A stretch of 64,000 bases of DNA, taken from the NCBI GenBank assembly GCA_964015035.1, contig CAXHCA010000013.1, positions 10,349 through 74,348 on the forward strand. Reading direction: 5' to 3'. The position numbers and the translations under genes are program-made. The stretch is from BQJU01 sp964015035. Its GTDB lineage: Bacteria > Bacteroidota > Bacteroidia > Chitinophagales > Saprospiraceae. Shown piece by piece: positions 1-10,207 of this stretch (position 1 is its first letter; every line of letters begins with the position of its first letter). The notes below the pieces were generated by a model. It searched no databases and had not been told where the DNA came from. It worked only from the letters and a program-made list of their open reading frames with translations.

Positions 1-2
1 TT

Positions 3-419
3 GCCTATATTCGCTCCGGAGATAGTCTGGTGATTACGGAGTTGAGCCGAATGTCCCGCTCCTTGATAGATTTGCTGGAAATTACCAAGATACTGGAAGA
101 CCGTCATGTTGAGCTGAAATCATTGAGAGAAAATATTGATACTTCGACCGCCACCGGCCGGGGATTCTTGTCCATGATGGGCGTGATCTCCCAGATGGAG
201 CGGGAAATAAAAGCGGAGCGTGCCGCGGCCGGTCGTGCAGCGGCCAAGGCCAGGGGAAAATCCGGCGGCCGGCCGAGGATTGATCCGGATAAGCTGGAGC
301 AGGCCAGAATTTTATATGAGAATTCGGATAAATCGGCCTGCGAGGTGTGTGATGTTTTTGGCTTCAGCAAAAGGACGCTCTATGCTTATATTGCCAAAAG
401 GAAGCTGGAAGCGGTGTAG
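3..419 (+). CDS. Serine recombinase (resolvase/invertase), 5' end outside the window
   Basis: The open frame is already coding at base 3 (AYIRSGDSLVITELSRMSR) and matches the middle of the resolvase catalytic domain; the N-terminus with the catalytic Ser lies outside the window. The segment GRGFLSMMGVISQMERE is the typical start of the long E helix, and SACEVCDVFGFSKRTLYAY is a C-terminal helix-turn-helix for site binding. Such enzymes resolve plasmid multimers or transposon cointegrates, or invert DNA. Base composition is GC-richer than the genes just downstream and resembles the 17-41 kb plasmid block, so it may belong to the same mobile DNA. Family call is firm; its exact role is not visible. 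Confidence 0.85.
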   Translation, partial: AYIRSGDSLVITELSRMSRSLIDLLEITKILEDRHVELKSLRENIDTSTATGRGFLSMMGVISQMEREIKAERAAAGRAAAKARGKSGGRPRIDPDKLEQARILYENSDKSACEVCDVFGFSKRTLYAYIAKRKLEAV

Positions 420-568
420 AGGGGAAGAATGTTGATTCTCATTCTATAGAACCTTAAGGGAAAAATGACAAAGTGAAAGGTAAGAATTGTTTTTTCAGAA
501 GGTTAGCTTTTCCCTATCTTGGCCAACAATGATTGGAAAAAATAATAACATTGGCAAATTTTTAATCA

Positions 569-2653
569 ATGAGCAAAAGAAAAAGCTTTATTTCCTTAAA
601 GCAAAGTTGGTTCATCACATTCTCTCTTGGGTTTCTCATTTTAGTCATCGTAAATCCTGTTGGAGAATTTCCTCTAAATGATGATTGGGCCTATTCCTTG
701 ATCGTTAGAAATTGGTTGGAAACCGGTATTTATGAAGTAAACGATTGGCCTGCAATGTCTTTGTTTACCCAAATATGCTGGGGGACATTATTTTCAGCAA
801 TATTTGGCTTTTCTTTTATGGCTCTACGACTTTCCACATTGGTCCTAGCCATTATTGGAATATTAGCATTTAATGCAATTTTAACGAATCTAAAAATCCC
901 TAAAGTAACTCGTATCTTGGCATTGGGGACACTTTTATTCAACCCACTCTATTTCCATCTGTCTTTTACGTTCATGACTGATGTCCCTTTCTTAACTTGC
1001 TGTCTGTTGGCCAGCTTTTTTTATCTGAAATTTTTTCAGGAAGAACGTACTGTTATATGGGCAGGAGCCGTCTTTTTCTCAATCTGTGCCATATTAATTC
1101 GACAATTGGGAATCTTGATTCCTCTGGCATTTTTCATTGCGGTCATTACGAGTAAACACAGAAATTACTACAGAACGATTATTCTAGCAGGAATAAGTGT
1201 TCTTTTGACCTTTATTAGTCTCAAAATATATATTTGGTGTTTGAGCCAAACTACGGGAATTCCGGCGGCCTTCTCTCAAATGGAGAGTATTATTGATCGG
1301 TTAAATTTCAGCTTTATTTACCCTTCTTTAGTGAGCATAGAAGGGAGATATTTTGTCTATTTGGGGATATTCCTCCTGCCAGTACTTTTTTTCCGCTTCT
1401 GGAGGAAAGACTATTTCTTTCTAATTGGCCTTGCGACTTTTGGCCTGGGAACATCTTACCTGATAGTAACAAACTGGGATAGGTTCCGGATAGGTAACAC
1501 TATTTATGATCTAGGGTTAGGGCCGATATCAATGCCTGATACTGTTAGAAATGTAACATCCTTTGAGGTCCTTCCCCCTCTGCTAGAAACCTTAGTAAAA
1601 GTGATTGGAGTCATAAGCGCTTTATTACTAATTTCGCATCTTGCAAAAGGAATTCAGCGATTTTATTCGTCATTTACAGGCCTTTCTACTCCCCGGAATA
1701 TTTTCAAGCGAGGGGTGTTAATATTTGTGTTGTTGTACTTTTTCTTTTTGTTTATCGACTACCATCGATTTGACCGATACCTTCTGCCATTGTTGCCTTT
1801 TCTGATGATGCTCATTTTGGTACCTTCAATAAGACTACGTAAGTTAAATCTTTTTCTCTCCTTAGGTAGCTTGTTAATAATCGTCATTTTTTCGGTCTCC
1901 GGGACCCATGATTATTTTTCCTGGAATAGAGCGCGTTGGGCGGCAGCGACCTATTTAGAAAATCAAGGCATTTCTCCTAATAAAATTGATGGTGGCTTTG
2001 AATATAATGGATGGCATCAGACCAACCATAAAAATCCACATAATCGCTACGGTAAGAGCTGGTGGTTTGTGAATGAGGATAACTATGCATTAGCCTTTAC
2101 AACATATCAAAACTATACTGTCAAAGCGGCATTCCCTTTCCATCGGTTTTGTAATCTTTCTACGGATACTCTTTACGCTTTAGAACGGCCAAAATGGAGC
2201 CAGATTGACACCTTTTTTTATAATATGGAATCTACTGATTCCGTCGATTATAGAGATGATTACTTTGACTGGTCACATCTAGTCCATAGAATATCACAGC
2301 ATGATAATCCGTATTCTGGACGAAATACTTTATTAATAGAGGGAAGTGATGAATTTTCATTACAGCACCGGTTGTTTCCTGTGAAGCCATTTGAGCAATT
2401 GTCTGTCTCATTCTATATGCGAGGGAACAAAGGTGGAGTAGGAATCGTAAATGCAGCGCCTGATCCAGAAGAATTTCACTACGTTCATTCGTTAAATGAG
2501 GTGAAAGAGTATCGAGATGGATGGACGTTAATTACGGCAGAGATGACGATTCCTGAAAGTTATCCCTCAGATACTATGGATGTTTATTTGTGGAAGCAGC
2601 AAAAAGATTTACTGGAAGTAGATGATTGGAAAATAATTTGGAGAAGATATTGA
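569..2653 (+). CDS. Multi-pass membrane glycosyltransferase of the ArnT/PMT type (GT39-like)
   Basis: 694 aa. A first membrane helix (about residues 13-30) is followed by NDDWAY near residues 37-42, the acidic loop motif expected in ArnT/PMT-type transferases that use polyprenyl-phosphate sugar donors. About ten further hydrophobic helices run to about residue 450. The last 240 residues are soluble, rich in Trp and Tyr, and not recognised. It would act in the inner membrane, moving a sugar from a lipid carrier onto a lipid or protein. It starts at ATG 569 without a Shine-Dalgarno site, as usual in Bacteroidota. It stands alone, about 150 bp after the recombinase. The acceptor cannot be inferred. 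Confidence 0.75.
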   Translation: MSKRKSFISLKQSWFITFSLGFLILVIVNPVGEFPLNDDWAYSLIVRNWLETGIYEVNDWPAMSLFTQICWGTLFSAIFGFSFMALRLSTLVLAIIGILAFNAILTNLKIPKVTRILALGTLLFNPLYFHLSFTFMTDVPFLTCCLLASFFYLKFFQEERTVIWAGAVFFSICAILIRQLGILIPLAFFIAVITSKHRNYYRTIILAGISVLLTFISLKIYIWCLSQTTGIPAAFSQMESIIDRLNFSFIYPSLVSIEGRYFVYLGIFLLPVLFFRFWRKDYFFLIGLATFGLGTSYLIVTNWDRFRIGNTIYDLGLGPISMPDTVRNVTSFEVLPPLLETLVKVIGVISALLLISHLAKGIQRFYSSFTGLSTPRNIFKRGVLIFVLLYFFFLFIDYHRFDRYLLPLLPFLMMLILVPSIRLRKLNLFLSLGSLLIIVIFSVSGTHDYFSWNRARWAAATYLENQGISPNKIDGGFEYNGWHQTNHKNPHNRYGKSWWFVNEDNYALAFTTYQNYTVKAAFPFHRFCNLSTDTLYALERPKWSQIDTFFYNMESTDSVDYRDDYFDWSHLVHRISQHDNPYSGRNTLLIEGSDEFSLQHRLFPVKPFEQLSVSFYMRGNKGGVGIVNAAPDPEEFHYVHSLNEVKEYRDGWTLITAEMTIPESYPSDTMDVYLWKQQKDLLEVDDWKIIWRRY

Positions 2654-2961
2654 GATCGAATGATTTCTATTTTAACAGTTATTGAATGAAACTTTTTTTG
2701 ACTATTCTCATTATTTTATTTAACTTGCCGAAGTAATATCAATTGCGCGCTCAGACATAATCCTTTTTATACAAACTTTTTTCATTTTTAAATTAAGACC
2801 TGTTAAGGTATTGATTATTAAATGCTTATAACTATTTGCTAGCCTACTATTGTTTCCGCTTTGGGATGGTACTGGATGTTTATGTTCATAAAACTGTTTG
2901 TTTTATTAATGTAAGTAGGTGTGTCTTTATCCATAAAACTTTATAATAAAAACTGCGAACC
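2654..2961. other. AT-rich intergenic region
   Basis: No coding frame is supported. The sequence is strongly AT-rich with several T runs. It probably holds the 3' end of the glycosyltransferase transcript and the promoter of the gene at 2962, but I see no match to TTTG-N19-TAnnTTTG good enough to call. Confidence 0.4.
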
Positions 2962-3618
2962 ATGAAGAGAATTTTCTTTTTTTTCGCCTTAATTTTTGCA
3001 ATTTCAACATTTAGCTTAAATCAGTTACACGCTCAATTACAAGTATTAGAGGGTGGAGGCTTAGATTTAATGGCAGCTCAGACGTCGGGTTGGTTTAACC
3101 AAATCCGATTTCGAGATGATGATAAAGGTCCAATAAGACACGTTATCACGGATCATGGTGTCCGTGATAGGCTTATCATTTATCCAGGGTTTGGGGGTGG
3201 CGCCAATGCCGAAGTAGAAATATCAGGAAAAGTTGCCATCTCCACAACGGAAATGCCTCTGGATTTACAGAGTGGCGCGGTCGACCTTAGTAATTACAAA
3301 CTCTTTGTTAATGGAGGGATACTGGCCGAAGAACTAAGAGTCGCTACAGGTTGGGCCGATTATGTTTTTGATGAAAACTATAAATTACTACCCCTAAAAG
3401 AAGTTGAAGCCTTCATTCTTGCGCATAAACATCTTCCTAATATTCCATCTGCTCAGAAAATTGAGACAGAGGGCCTTGCTCTGGGAGAAATTACCGTGAA
3501 ACAACAAGAAAAAATTGAGGAACTTTTTCTTTACATCATAGAGGTCGAAAAAGAATTAAAAATACTGAAACAAGAAAATAAAGAATTACGGCAGGAGGTG
3601 GATAGCCTAAAGGAATAG
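2962..3618 (+). CDS. Exported fiber-like protein with C-terminal coiled coil
   Basis: 218 aa. A signal peptide (residues 1-25, ending LHAQ) precedes a beta-rich region and then a segment common to many Bacteroidota fiber-like proteins: ADYVF, LLPLKEVEAFI, HKHLPNIPSA and LGEITVKQQEKIEEL. In that family it sits before a trimerising coiled coil; here residues 175-218 are heptad-rich and highly charged. In larger relatives this module follows tail-fiber-like or S74-like domains, so the protein is probably a short surface or structural fiber. No T9SS sorting domain is present. It is 47 bp upstream of a T9SS cargo gene on the same strand and may be co-transcribed with it. Confidence 0.65.
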   Translation: MKRIFFFFALIFAISTFSLNQLHAQLQVLEGGGLDLMAAQTSGWFNQIRFRDDDKGPIRHVITDHGVRDRLIIYPGFGGGANAEVEISGKVAISTTEMPLDLQSGAVDLSNYKLFVNGGILAEELRVATGWADYVFDENYKLLPLKEVEAFILAHKHLPNIPSAQKIETEGLALGEITVKQQEKIEELFLYIIEVEKELKILKQENKELRQEVDSLKE

Positions 3619-3665
3619 CTTACAGGATGCTTAAAAAATTCGATAAATAATGAAAATTAATAGAA

Positions 3666-5387
3666 ATGCATCAATATAAACTCTTATTCTTCTTTGTCCT
3701 CAACCTGGCACTATATCACGCCAAAGCACAAGAATTTCCTAACCTTAACTTGTCGGATTTTGAACCCTTAGGGGCACAAACATTTGAAAGTGATCCAATT
3801 GCTTTGAACCCTACAATGACCCCTTGGAGGATTTCACATGGGAGTCCGGGGATGATTAAAGTGAGCAATAATCCTGAAGTCTGGGCATTGGAAGTTGCTT
3901 CTGGTAGTAGTTCAGGATGTTCCTCTTCTTCTAATATTAGTGAGGGGGCTTTTTATCCAGGAAATTTTTTAAAAGGGCATAAATATACTATTACAGGTAT
4001 TGTTGCTGGTTCCGGAGGAACAGATAACTCAATTGATGAGGTCCTCATCAGCTTTGCCAAAGGAGTACCCGATCAAACTAATGCTGGAGATATTAATACA
4101 AGAAGTTATTGTTTTCCCAGCTTTACCCGGAAACAGGATATTTTTTATGAGACTAATTTTTCTACAGGAACAGGACAGTTCCAGGACTTTATTAGTTTTG
4201 ATGTAACTGTAGTACTCAATAATGATTATGACCAAATTTGGATATCTGCAAAGGATGATGAAGGAGGAGGAGGAGGGGAGATTTCAACCTTCAGAGTCTC
4301 AGCACTCTCAATTGTCTGTTGTGAACCTTTTATTGACTACTTTAGTTCGACCGAAGTATTGATTCCTCCCCAGCTTACAGAAACCAATCATGTTTCTCTG
4401 CCCATGATTACTCATGCAAAATATGGTGTGTCTGTATTGCCTCATGGAGGAAATATTAACGTCCTTTCGACCGAAGAGGTTACCTTCAAGGCTGGCTCAT
4501 ATGTAGAAATTCGAAGTCTCTTTAGTGGAGTAGATTTTGTTGTTGAAGAGGGTGCTAATTTTTTAGCAGCCATTGAAGATTGTGACTGTAGTAGTCCTTC
4601 CAATAATATATGTGCGAATTACGAAGAAGGAATAAACTTTCTTTATACTTTTATACCACCAACGGGCAAGTGGGTATATCTGCCAGGGGCATTAAATCCT
4701 GATAGCAATTTACCAATCCACAGAACATGGCATCCATCTTCTATACGCTACCAGATGCCGTATAATGCTTATAAATTCGAAATGGTCGTATGGGATAGAG
4801 CTGATGGTTGGCAAATTATCTATACTGACGAATTTGAAGACCCGTGTAATGGAATCCCTCTTGGAAGAATAGACTGGGACGGCTCAGGAGCGACTCACAC
4901 AGGACTTCATACTGTAGAACTGACTCTTACTAATTGTGATGAAACAACACATTTTGCTGCTGTTGAAGTAAACCTTTTGTCTCTTAATAACAATGTAACC
5001 AATGAAGAGGATGCTGAAAATATGTTGGTTATACCCAATAGTGGTTTGTCTTCTGACTCTTTCCATAAGACGGAAAGAGATCACAGCTCTTTTAGTAAAT
5101 CATCTGACATTGATCGAGCTGATAAAATGCTACTCTCAGTTTCGCCAAATCCAGTAGCAGAAGATACGCGGATTAGCTTCAATGTTAGGGAAACCAGCAA
5201 TGTTTCGCTTTACCTGTATAGTAGTTCGGGAGCACTGATCCAAACACTGATTAATAAACAAGCTTATGAGGCAGGCGAGCATTCAATTGACTATGATACA
5301 TCACAGTTGCCTCCGGGTACTTACTATTGCCACTTAGAAATAGATGGAAGTGTTATTTCTAAGAAAATACTTAAAGTTCAACGATAA
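3666..5387 (+). CDS. T9SS-secreted protein, type A sorting domain
   Basis: 573 aa. Signal peptide at residues 1-21 (ends YHAKAQ). The last 80 residues form a type A T9SS sorting domain: SVSPNPVAEDTRISF, SSSGALIQTL, LPPGTYYCHLEIDG, then a basic end KKILKVQR. It would cross the inner membrane by Sec and be exported and anchored or released by T9SS. The middle is a beta-rich, Cys-containing ectodomain with a Gly-rich GGGGGE stretch; I recognise no enzyme motif. It faces a convergent T9SS cargo gene, with a hairpin between them. Cargo status is confident; function is unknown. Confidence 0.8.
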   Translation: MHQYKLLFFFVLNLALYHAKAQEFPNLNLSDFEPLGAQTFESDPIALNPTMTPWRISHGSPGMIKVSNNPEVWALEVASGSSSGCSSSSNISEGAFYPGNFLKGHKYTITGIVAGSGGTDNSIDEVLISFAKGVPDQTNAGDINTRSYCFPSFTRKQDIFYETNFSTGTGQFQDFISFDVTVVLNNDYDQIWISAKDDEGGGGGEISTFRVSALSIVCCEPFIDYFSSTEVLIPPQLTETNHVSLPMITHAKYGVSVLPHGGNINVLSTEEVTFKAGSYVEIRSLFSGVDFVVEEGANFLAAIEDCDCSSPSNNICANYEEGINFLYTFIPPTGKWVYLPGALNPDSNLPIHRTWHPSSIRYQMPYNAYKFEMVVWDRADGWQIIYTDEFEDPCNGIPLGRIDWDGSGATHTGLHTVELTLTNCDETTHFAAVEVNLLSLNNNVTNEEDAENMLVIPNSGLSSDSFHKTERDHSSFSKSSDIDRADKMLLSVSPNPVAEDTRISFNVRETSNVSLYLYSSSGALIQTLINKQAYEAGEHSIDYDTSQLPPGTYYCHLEIDGSVISKKILKVQR

Positions 5388-5403
5388 CCTGTTACTATAA
5401 TCT

Positions 5404-5437
5404 CGAAATGAGTCAGATAGGAAGATGGCTCATTTCG
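5404..5437. terminator. Hairpin between convergent genes
   Basis: A 9-bp perfect stem (CGAAATGAG / CTCATTTCG) with a 16-nt loop lies between the ends of two convergent T9SS cargo genes. A second small hairpin (CCACT-TGT-AGTGG, 5443-5455) follows. There is no long T run, so this is a likely bidirectional transcript end, not a classical intrinsic terminator. Confidence 0.5.
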
Positions 5438-5468
5438 GGATTCCACTTGTAGTGGTTTGCGATAGAAT

Positions 5469-6998
5469 TTAACGAATGAGTGTGAGATCGCCACTCATTT
5501 TCCGAACATTTTGGGGGCAATCGTTAAAAATTGGAAGTGAGTATTGTAATGTCCAGATATAAACATCCGATGCTTGAGCAGTATTTTTAGCTTTACCATC
5601 CCACCCTCTACTCGGATCAAAAGTTTCAAATACAACCTGTCCCAGTCTGTTAAATACTTGCAAATGATATGATTCAAAGACGCAGTTGGAGAAAACACCA
5701 AAGTGATCATTTATTCCATCATTATTGGGGGTAAATACATTAGGAATTTCTACTTGGCAATGATCACTAACCATGATTTCTATGTCGTCGATGGCTGTTC
5801 CGCAATCATTAACCACGGTCACTTGGTAGATTCCTGGATTATTAACAATTATCTCTTGAGTCGTTTCTCCTGTACTCCAATGGTAAAATAGACCATTATT
5901 TAAAGAACCAATACTTAGTGTGGCACTATTGCAAATGACAGTATCCTCTCCCAAATCCGCAATCGGAAGTTCGTTTCCTATATAGGTATATGCACGAGAT
6001 TGTACACAATCTCCCATAGAATTGGTAATAACAACCCGATAGGAAGCAAAATTTTCTTCCCTCCGGTTAATCTCTAAAATATCTCCCGTAGCACCTTGAA
6101 TGGCGATCCCATTACGATACCATTGATATTGGTAATTATGTTCTGGTTCCGATGACACGGAAAGTTGTAAAGCTTCATTACAGGGAGCATCTGTCACCAC
6201 TAAGTCAAGGAAAGGAAAATCTAACCGGGCATTATCCAGCATTACTCTGTCTATGAAAAAATAGGTGTCCTCTCCAATTGGTACTAAACTACAGTCCGGT
6301 CCCAATATAATGGTTTCAATATCGAAAGGAGCGGTAAAGGTGGCACTTATTTTGTTCCATTCTTTCCGGCCTTCAATTGGAACAGCAACCAGTTCCTCCC
6401 ATCCTGCTGCCCCGCTTACTAAGGGGCAATGACTTCCTGTGAAAGGCAATCCTGAACAATCAGGATAGCCGAAAAGCGCGATAGTTCCGGTAGTTGAGGT
6501 AATATTCTCTGTGTTTTCATCGTCACCAAAACCAACGAACAACTCGATTCGATATAAAGTATCTTTTCGAAGTGGGGCACTCAAACAAAGTCCAATATAT
6601 TCCTTATACACTTCTTCTGTACCATCTACAGATAGTGTTCTCATGTCCAGAAATCCAGTAAACCCGTTACCATCGGGTAGCGGAAACACAGGAATAGGAG
6701 CAACATCATAGTAAGCAATGAAGTCACAGCTATGGTAAAAATCTGATGTGGCGTCAGAAGCCTGGACCCAATTGGATACACATTCCATCTGAGAAAAAAG
6801 AGCTGGACAACAAACTGTATCCTCGAAAGAGAAGTTGGGAATATGTCGATTTGTGAATGAACAATTACATTCGTCGTCGAGCAGATCAATTAACCCATCA
6901 CCATCATCATCAAGAGAATTATCGCAAATCTCTTGCGATTGTGTAAGTGGTAATCCTATGAAGAAAAAAACAAGACAAACGATACCTCTTATTTTCAT
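5469..6998 (-). CDS. T9SS-secreted protein, type B (gliding-motility-associated) sorting domain
   Basis: 509 aa. Signal peptide 1-21 (ends LTQSQ). Right after it is a calcium-loop-like acidic repeat, CDNSLDDDGDGLIDLLDD, resembling thrombospondin type 3 repeats. The middle includes a lectin-like or CBM-like beta domain and an Ig-like region. The C-terminus is a type B sorting domain: IPNVFTPNNDGINDHF, LQVFNRLGQVVFE, GWDGK, SDVYIWTLQY and a final GDLTLIR. Type B domains are typical of large adhesins and usually need a PorP/SprF-type outer-membrane partner for surface retention; one such gene lies at 58595. Probably a surface adhesin. Its ligand is unknown. Confidence 0.82.
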   Translation of the reverse strand: MKIRGIVCLVFFFIGLPLTQSQEICDNSLDDDGDGLIDLLDDECNCSFTNRHIPNFSFEDTVCCPALFSQMECVSNWVQASDATSDFYHSCDFIAYYDVAPIPVFPLPDGNGFTGFLDMRTLSVDGTEEVYKEYIGLCLSAPLRKDTLYRIELFVGFGDDENTENITSTTGTIALFGYPDCSGLPFTGSHCPLVSGAAGWEELVAVPIEGRKEWNKISATFTAPFDIETIILGPDCSLVPIGEDTYFFIDRVMLDNARLDFPFLDLVVTDAPCNEALQLSVSSEPEHNYQYQWYRNGIAIQGATGDILEINRREENFASYRVVITNSMGDCVQSRAYTYIGNELPIADLGEDTVICNSATLSIGSLNNGLFYHWSTGETTQEIIVNNPGIYQVTVVNDCGTAIDDIEIMVSDHCQVEIPNVFTPNNDGINDHFGVFSNCVFESYHLQVFNRLGQVVFETFDPSRGWDGKAKNTAQASDVYIWTLQYSLPIFNDCPQNVRKMSGDLTLIR

Positions 6999-7066
6999 TT
7001 ACGAAAAAAATTACTGAAAAATAAATACTAAAAGTCAGTAGAGTTTGCACTTTAGTACGACAAAGA

Positions 7067-7618
7067 TCACTCTTTGATTTGAACTTCAAATATTCCATTA
7101 GAGAACGTAATTCTCTCTGGGTTTTGTGGGTTAGTCCTTTCATCCGGATTGACAAGTTCAAAGGTTACATTAAAAGTTCCTCTAAGGAAGTTGGATATCG
7201 TATCTATTTCGGTAATAATTAGGTGATTATTCAGATTTTCACTTGGAACGTATGAGTCTTCAAGCAAATCTCCATCATCCGCCAGAATAGCATAATGAGC
7301 ACTAACAAAACCATCGTAAATGGGAGAATTTCCTTTAATCATATATTCCCCACGTGCAATTGGTATCTTATAGAATACGATACTCTCTCTTCGGAACCCC
7401 TCCTCACTTACGGTACCTAAAGTGATTCCAATAAATTCATTTGGTTTATCATCATGTCGCAATGCGATCCCCGATGCAACCCAGTCCTTGTCTTCCTTTG
7501 CGGCACTCGCTTTACCATAGGTCATAGAACCGGGATAATAGATTTTAATATCAAAAGATTCCTTATGGCATCCAGAAAATAAAGCGAGTAGGAAGATGAT
7601 TAAGAATGTAAATTTCAT
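7067..7618 (-). CDS. Predicted lipoprotein of unknown function
   Basis: 183 aa. The N-terminus has a lipobox (LFSGCHK, Cys at about residue 17), so it should be lipid-anchored in the periplasm or outer membrane. The body is a single beta-rich domain. Segments such as RGTFNVTFEL and ITFSNGIFEVQIKE resemble the C-terminal strands of common Bacteroidota lipoproteins of the DUF6252 kind; that link is by general appearance only. It lies between two minus-strand secreted proteins, 68 bp upstream of the type B cargo gene and behind a strong terminator. Confidence 0.6.
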   Translation of the reverse strand: MKFTFLIIFLLALFSGCHKESFDIKIYYPGSMTYGKASAAKEDKDWVASGIALRHDDKPNEFIGITLGTVSEEGFRRESIVFYKIPIARGEYMIKGNSPIYDGFVSAHYAILADDGDLLEDSYVPSENLNNHLIITEIDTISNFLRGTFNVTFELVNPDERTNPQNPERITFSNGIFEVQIKE

Positions 7619-7635
7619 TTTTTTATAATTGAGAG

Positions 7636-7676
7636 AAAAATCTTAGTTGGAGTGCCTTACCCCAACTAAGATTTTT
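7636..7676 (-). terminator. Intrinsic terminator of the metalloprotease gene
   Basis: A perfect 15-bp stem (arms 7636-7650 and 7662-7676) with an 11-nt loop lies just after the metalloprotease stop codon. On the minus strand it ends in a short T tract. This is one of the strongest terminators in the window and separates the protease from the downstream lipoprotein gene. Confidence 0.85.
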
Positions 7677-7691
7677 AAAAACGAAGAAAAT

Positions 7692-9678
7692 CTAATGCGT
7701 AATAATTAGCTTTTTTACTGAGACTTCTTTTCCATTTTGAATGTGACAATTATAGAGTCCCGCAGATAAATCATTTAAGTTTAGTGGTAGCGTTTGTTGC
7801 CCTTTCTGTACTTCATCAAACTGAAAAACTTTTATTAGCTCTCCATTGACACTAAAAAGCTTAATTTCTATGCTGCTGGAATCTGATAGGTTGTTCAAGC
7901 GAATCGCAGTCCTGCCAGAAGATGGATTAGGAAAGATCAACATCTCACTCTCTTTTAGTTTCATTTCGGTGCTCTGCCTAATAATGTCATTTTCAGTATT
8001 AGGCGTACTCAGGGGTTGTCCAAAGCAAGGAGGTGAGCATAGAAAAGTGTTAATCTTTCGAGTTTCGGTTACTACTACCTGATCACTTGAAGTAACTTTC
8101 AAATGCAAGAAAAAGTGGGGACAGGCTAGTACTGAAGATATTGTTATCTGTTGTGCATTACCCAAGGGGTAAATTGGCTGTGACCCATCGAATATCCCTG
8201 ACTCATTCCAGCTCCATTCGTATGAATAAGGTGGTAATCCTGGCATGCCAACGGCAGGGGGGAGAATCCATGCCGAATAAGTTTTTGGTGTTTGTGGATG
8301 GACCATATCACAGAATAGAGTTGTTCCGGCAAGCGTTACCCCTAGCTCTGGTGCAGCACGAAACTCACTAACTTCGCAACCCAGATTTCTAATAATCCGT
8401 GAATTATCACTATCCGAAGTACCGGTGGGATTTCCGTTAAATTCGATATTAGGATTAGAGTAATTTAGTATTCTTTCCCCGGGAAGGGGCTCAAATAATC
8501 CAGTGCCTGGAGGACGGGTAGAAGGACTGGATAAGGCAAGTATTGTTCTAATATCATTAGATATATTACCATCACCATCATCTAATCTCCAAGCATGAGC
8601 ACATATATCTGTATTATCATTCCCTCCATTCGTTATTCGATTATGTCTCGCTCCCAGTAAATGGGCAAATTCATGAGCAAAAGTCCATCTTGGAGCCAAC
8701 ATGAATGGTACTTCAACAATAGCAAATGCACCATTTGAACTGGCAGGAATTTCGCCAATTTTGACGGACCCAAAAATAGGCCTTCCATTAAAATCGAAGT
8801 ATCCATGATTAGTGAGCATAATAACAACATCAGCTCGATAACTATCTCGTAACTGCTGTGCTTCAACATCATTAATCAAATTTGCAATATCTATGTCAAT
8901 GTCTTGAATAGGATTAAAGTCAAAGTCAAAGCGTGCCAGTTCCCAGCGAATTCGCTTATTGGGTATATCACTATTTTGAAAAGCAAGATTTACAGTCTCA
9001 ATACCAATTCCGGCATATAGGATTGCTGCAAAAGGATTGCTCCCTAATCCTTGGAAAAAGTTCATGGTCTCATTAGTTACTAAAACTAGAACATCAATAA
9101 TTGCGGCACATTCGTTATATTCTTCAGTACAATCATTGTTTTCTAGAACTGTTTGTACTTCATTTACCCCACAATCAGCATTATACACTGCTTCATAACT
9201 TTGTTTAACTAATATCGCTTTATCTCCTCCGAGTGGTACAAGCGCATAGAAGTTTTCATTTAGTTGAATAACTCCACCTCTACCTTCAGGAGTAGCCAGA
9301 AACAACGCATAGCCTCCCGGTTCATTTAGAATTTTACCCGCCCATGTATAAGAGCTATCATTTTGCCAATCAACTCGCTCTGCTTCGACAATAAAAGTTG
9401 CTGTTTCAAAATCGGGAATTGTTAACTGGAGATACCCTCCTTGTTGCTGTTGTTTAAGGTTGCCTAATTCAACAATTCGTGAAGCCAAGGTTGTTGACAT
9501 TGTATCAATTCTCTGGACAAATTCTTGCTGCCCTTGTGAAATGCCTGTCATTTGGCCAGGTAAAAGCTCAATAATGAGATGTTGATTGGGAATATCCCAC
9601 TTTTGGGGAAATTGAGAGAAGGAAAAAAATACATTGTATTAAACACCAGTTTTGAGCGACGTTAATCATTGTTTTCAT
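7692..9678 (-). CDS. Secreted M12-type zinc metalloprotease with T9SS type A domain; apparent frameshift in the signal peptide
   Basis: The main frame (619 aa from ATG 9551) holds the metzincin zinc site HEFAHLLGARH at about residues 290-300, a fold of the reprolysin-like M12 kind, a PKD/Ig-like region, and a type A T9SS sorting domain (IFPNPSSGRTAIRL, LSAGLYNCHIQNG, KKLIITH). From ATG 9551 it has no signal peptide. In another frame, ATG 9678 begins a clear one (MKTMINVAQNWCLIQCIFF) that would join the main frame if one T were lost from the 7-T run at 9623-9629, giving FSFSQ then FPQKWDIPNQHLII. Upstream of ATG 9551 the main frame keeps a protein-like sequence back to that run. The interval given includes the shift. 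Sequencing error, pseudogene or phase variation are all possible. Confidence 0.75.
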
Positions 9679-10207
9679 ACAACAAAATATTTTAATGATA
9701 AATAAAATGCTCTAAATCCATAATGAGTGTCACGATGCCTTCTTTCAAAGGAACGTTAACTGAATAAAGTACAAAGTTTAGATTATTTATTGCGCGTTGT
9801 TTTCTATAATATGAATGCGTGAAAGATTGTTTTACCAAAGGTAATCTTTTAAGCTGATTATTGGTAATATAATCTGAAAGTTTATTCTAGTATGGATCGG
9901 AGATTTAAATCAGTAGTATAGGATTGCTGACAATGGACACAAAATGAAAGATGTCGAGACTAGCATCTTTACCTATTTTTACGGGCATTCGGATGGACAG
10001 GGACTTTTATTGAAGAAGGGGAAGTGGTGGTTAGGTGTAGATTACCTAGCTTATCTATAAAATGTCTGTTGGGAGTGATGTTTAGTAAAGTTAACTCCGA
10101 ATTGAGATATGGGGAATATTTATAGTAAATGGAACAGAAACTGGCTCAAACCCAAGAGGGATTGGAGCCTTTATCCATGTTTGCCATCGATATTCTGGCA
10201 CTTGATT
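9679..10207. other. AT-rich junction region with no supported gene
   Basis: About 530 bp between the protease and the RTX gene. The only open frames are very short (for example 39 codons at 9944-10060) and match nothing I know. Composition changes across it, from about 40 percent GC on the left to the GC-richer RTX operon on the right, so a recombination junction may lie here. I see no transposase remnant, target duplication or terminal inverted repeat. Confidence 0.4.

Noticed and set aside
9944..10060. 39-codon frame in the junction region
   Set aside because: Too short, no ribosome site or promoter and no recognisable sequence.
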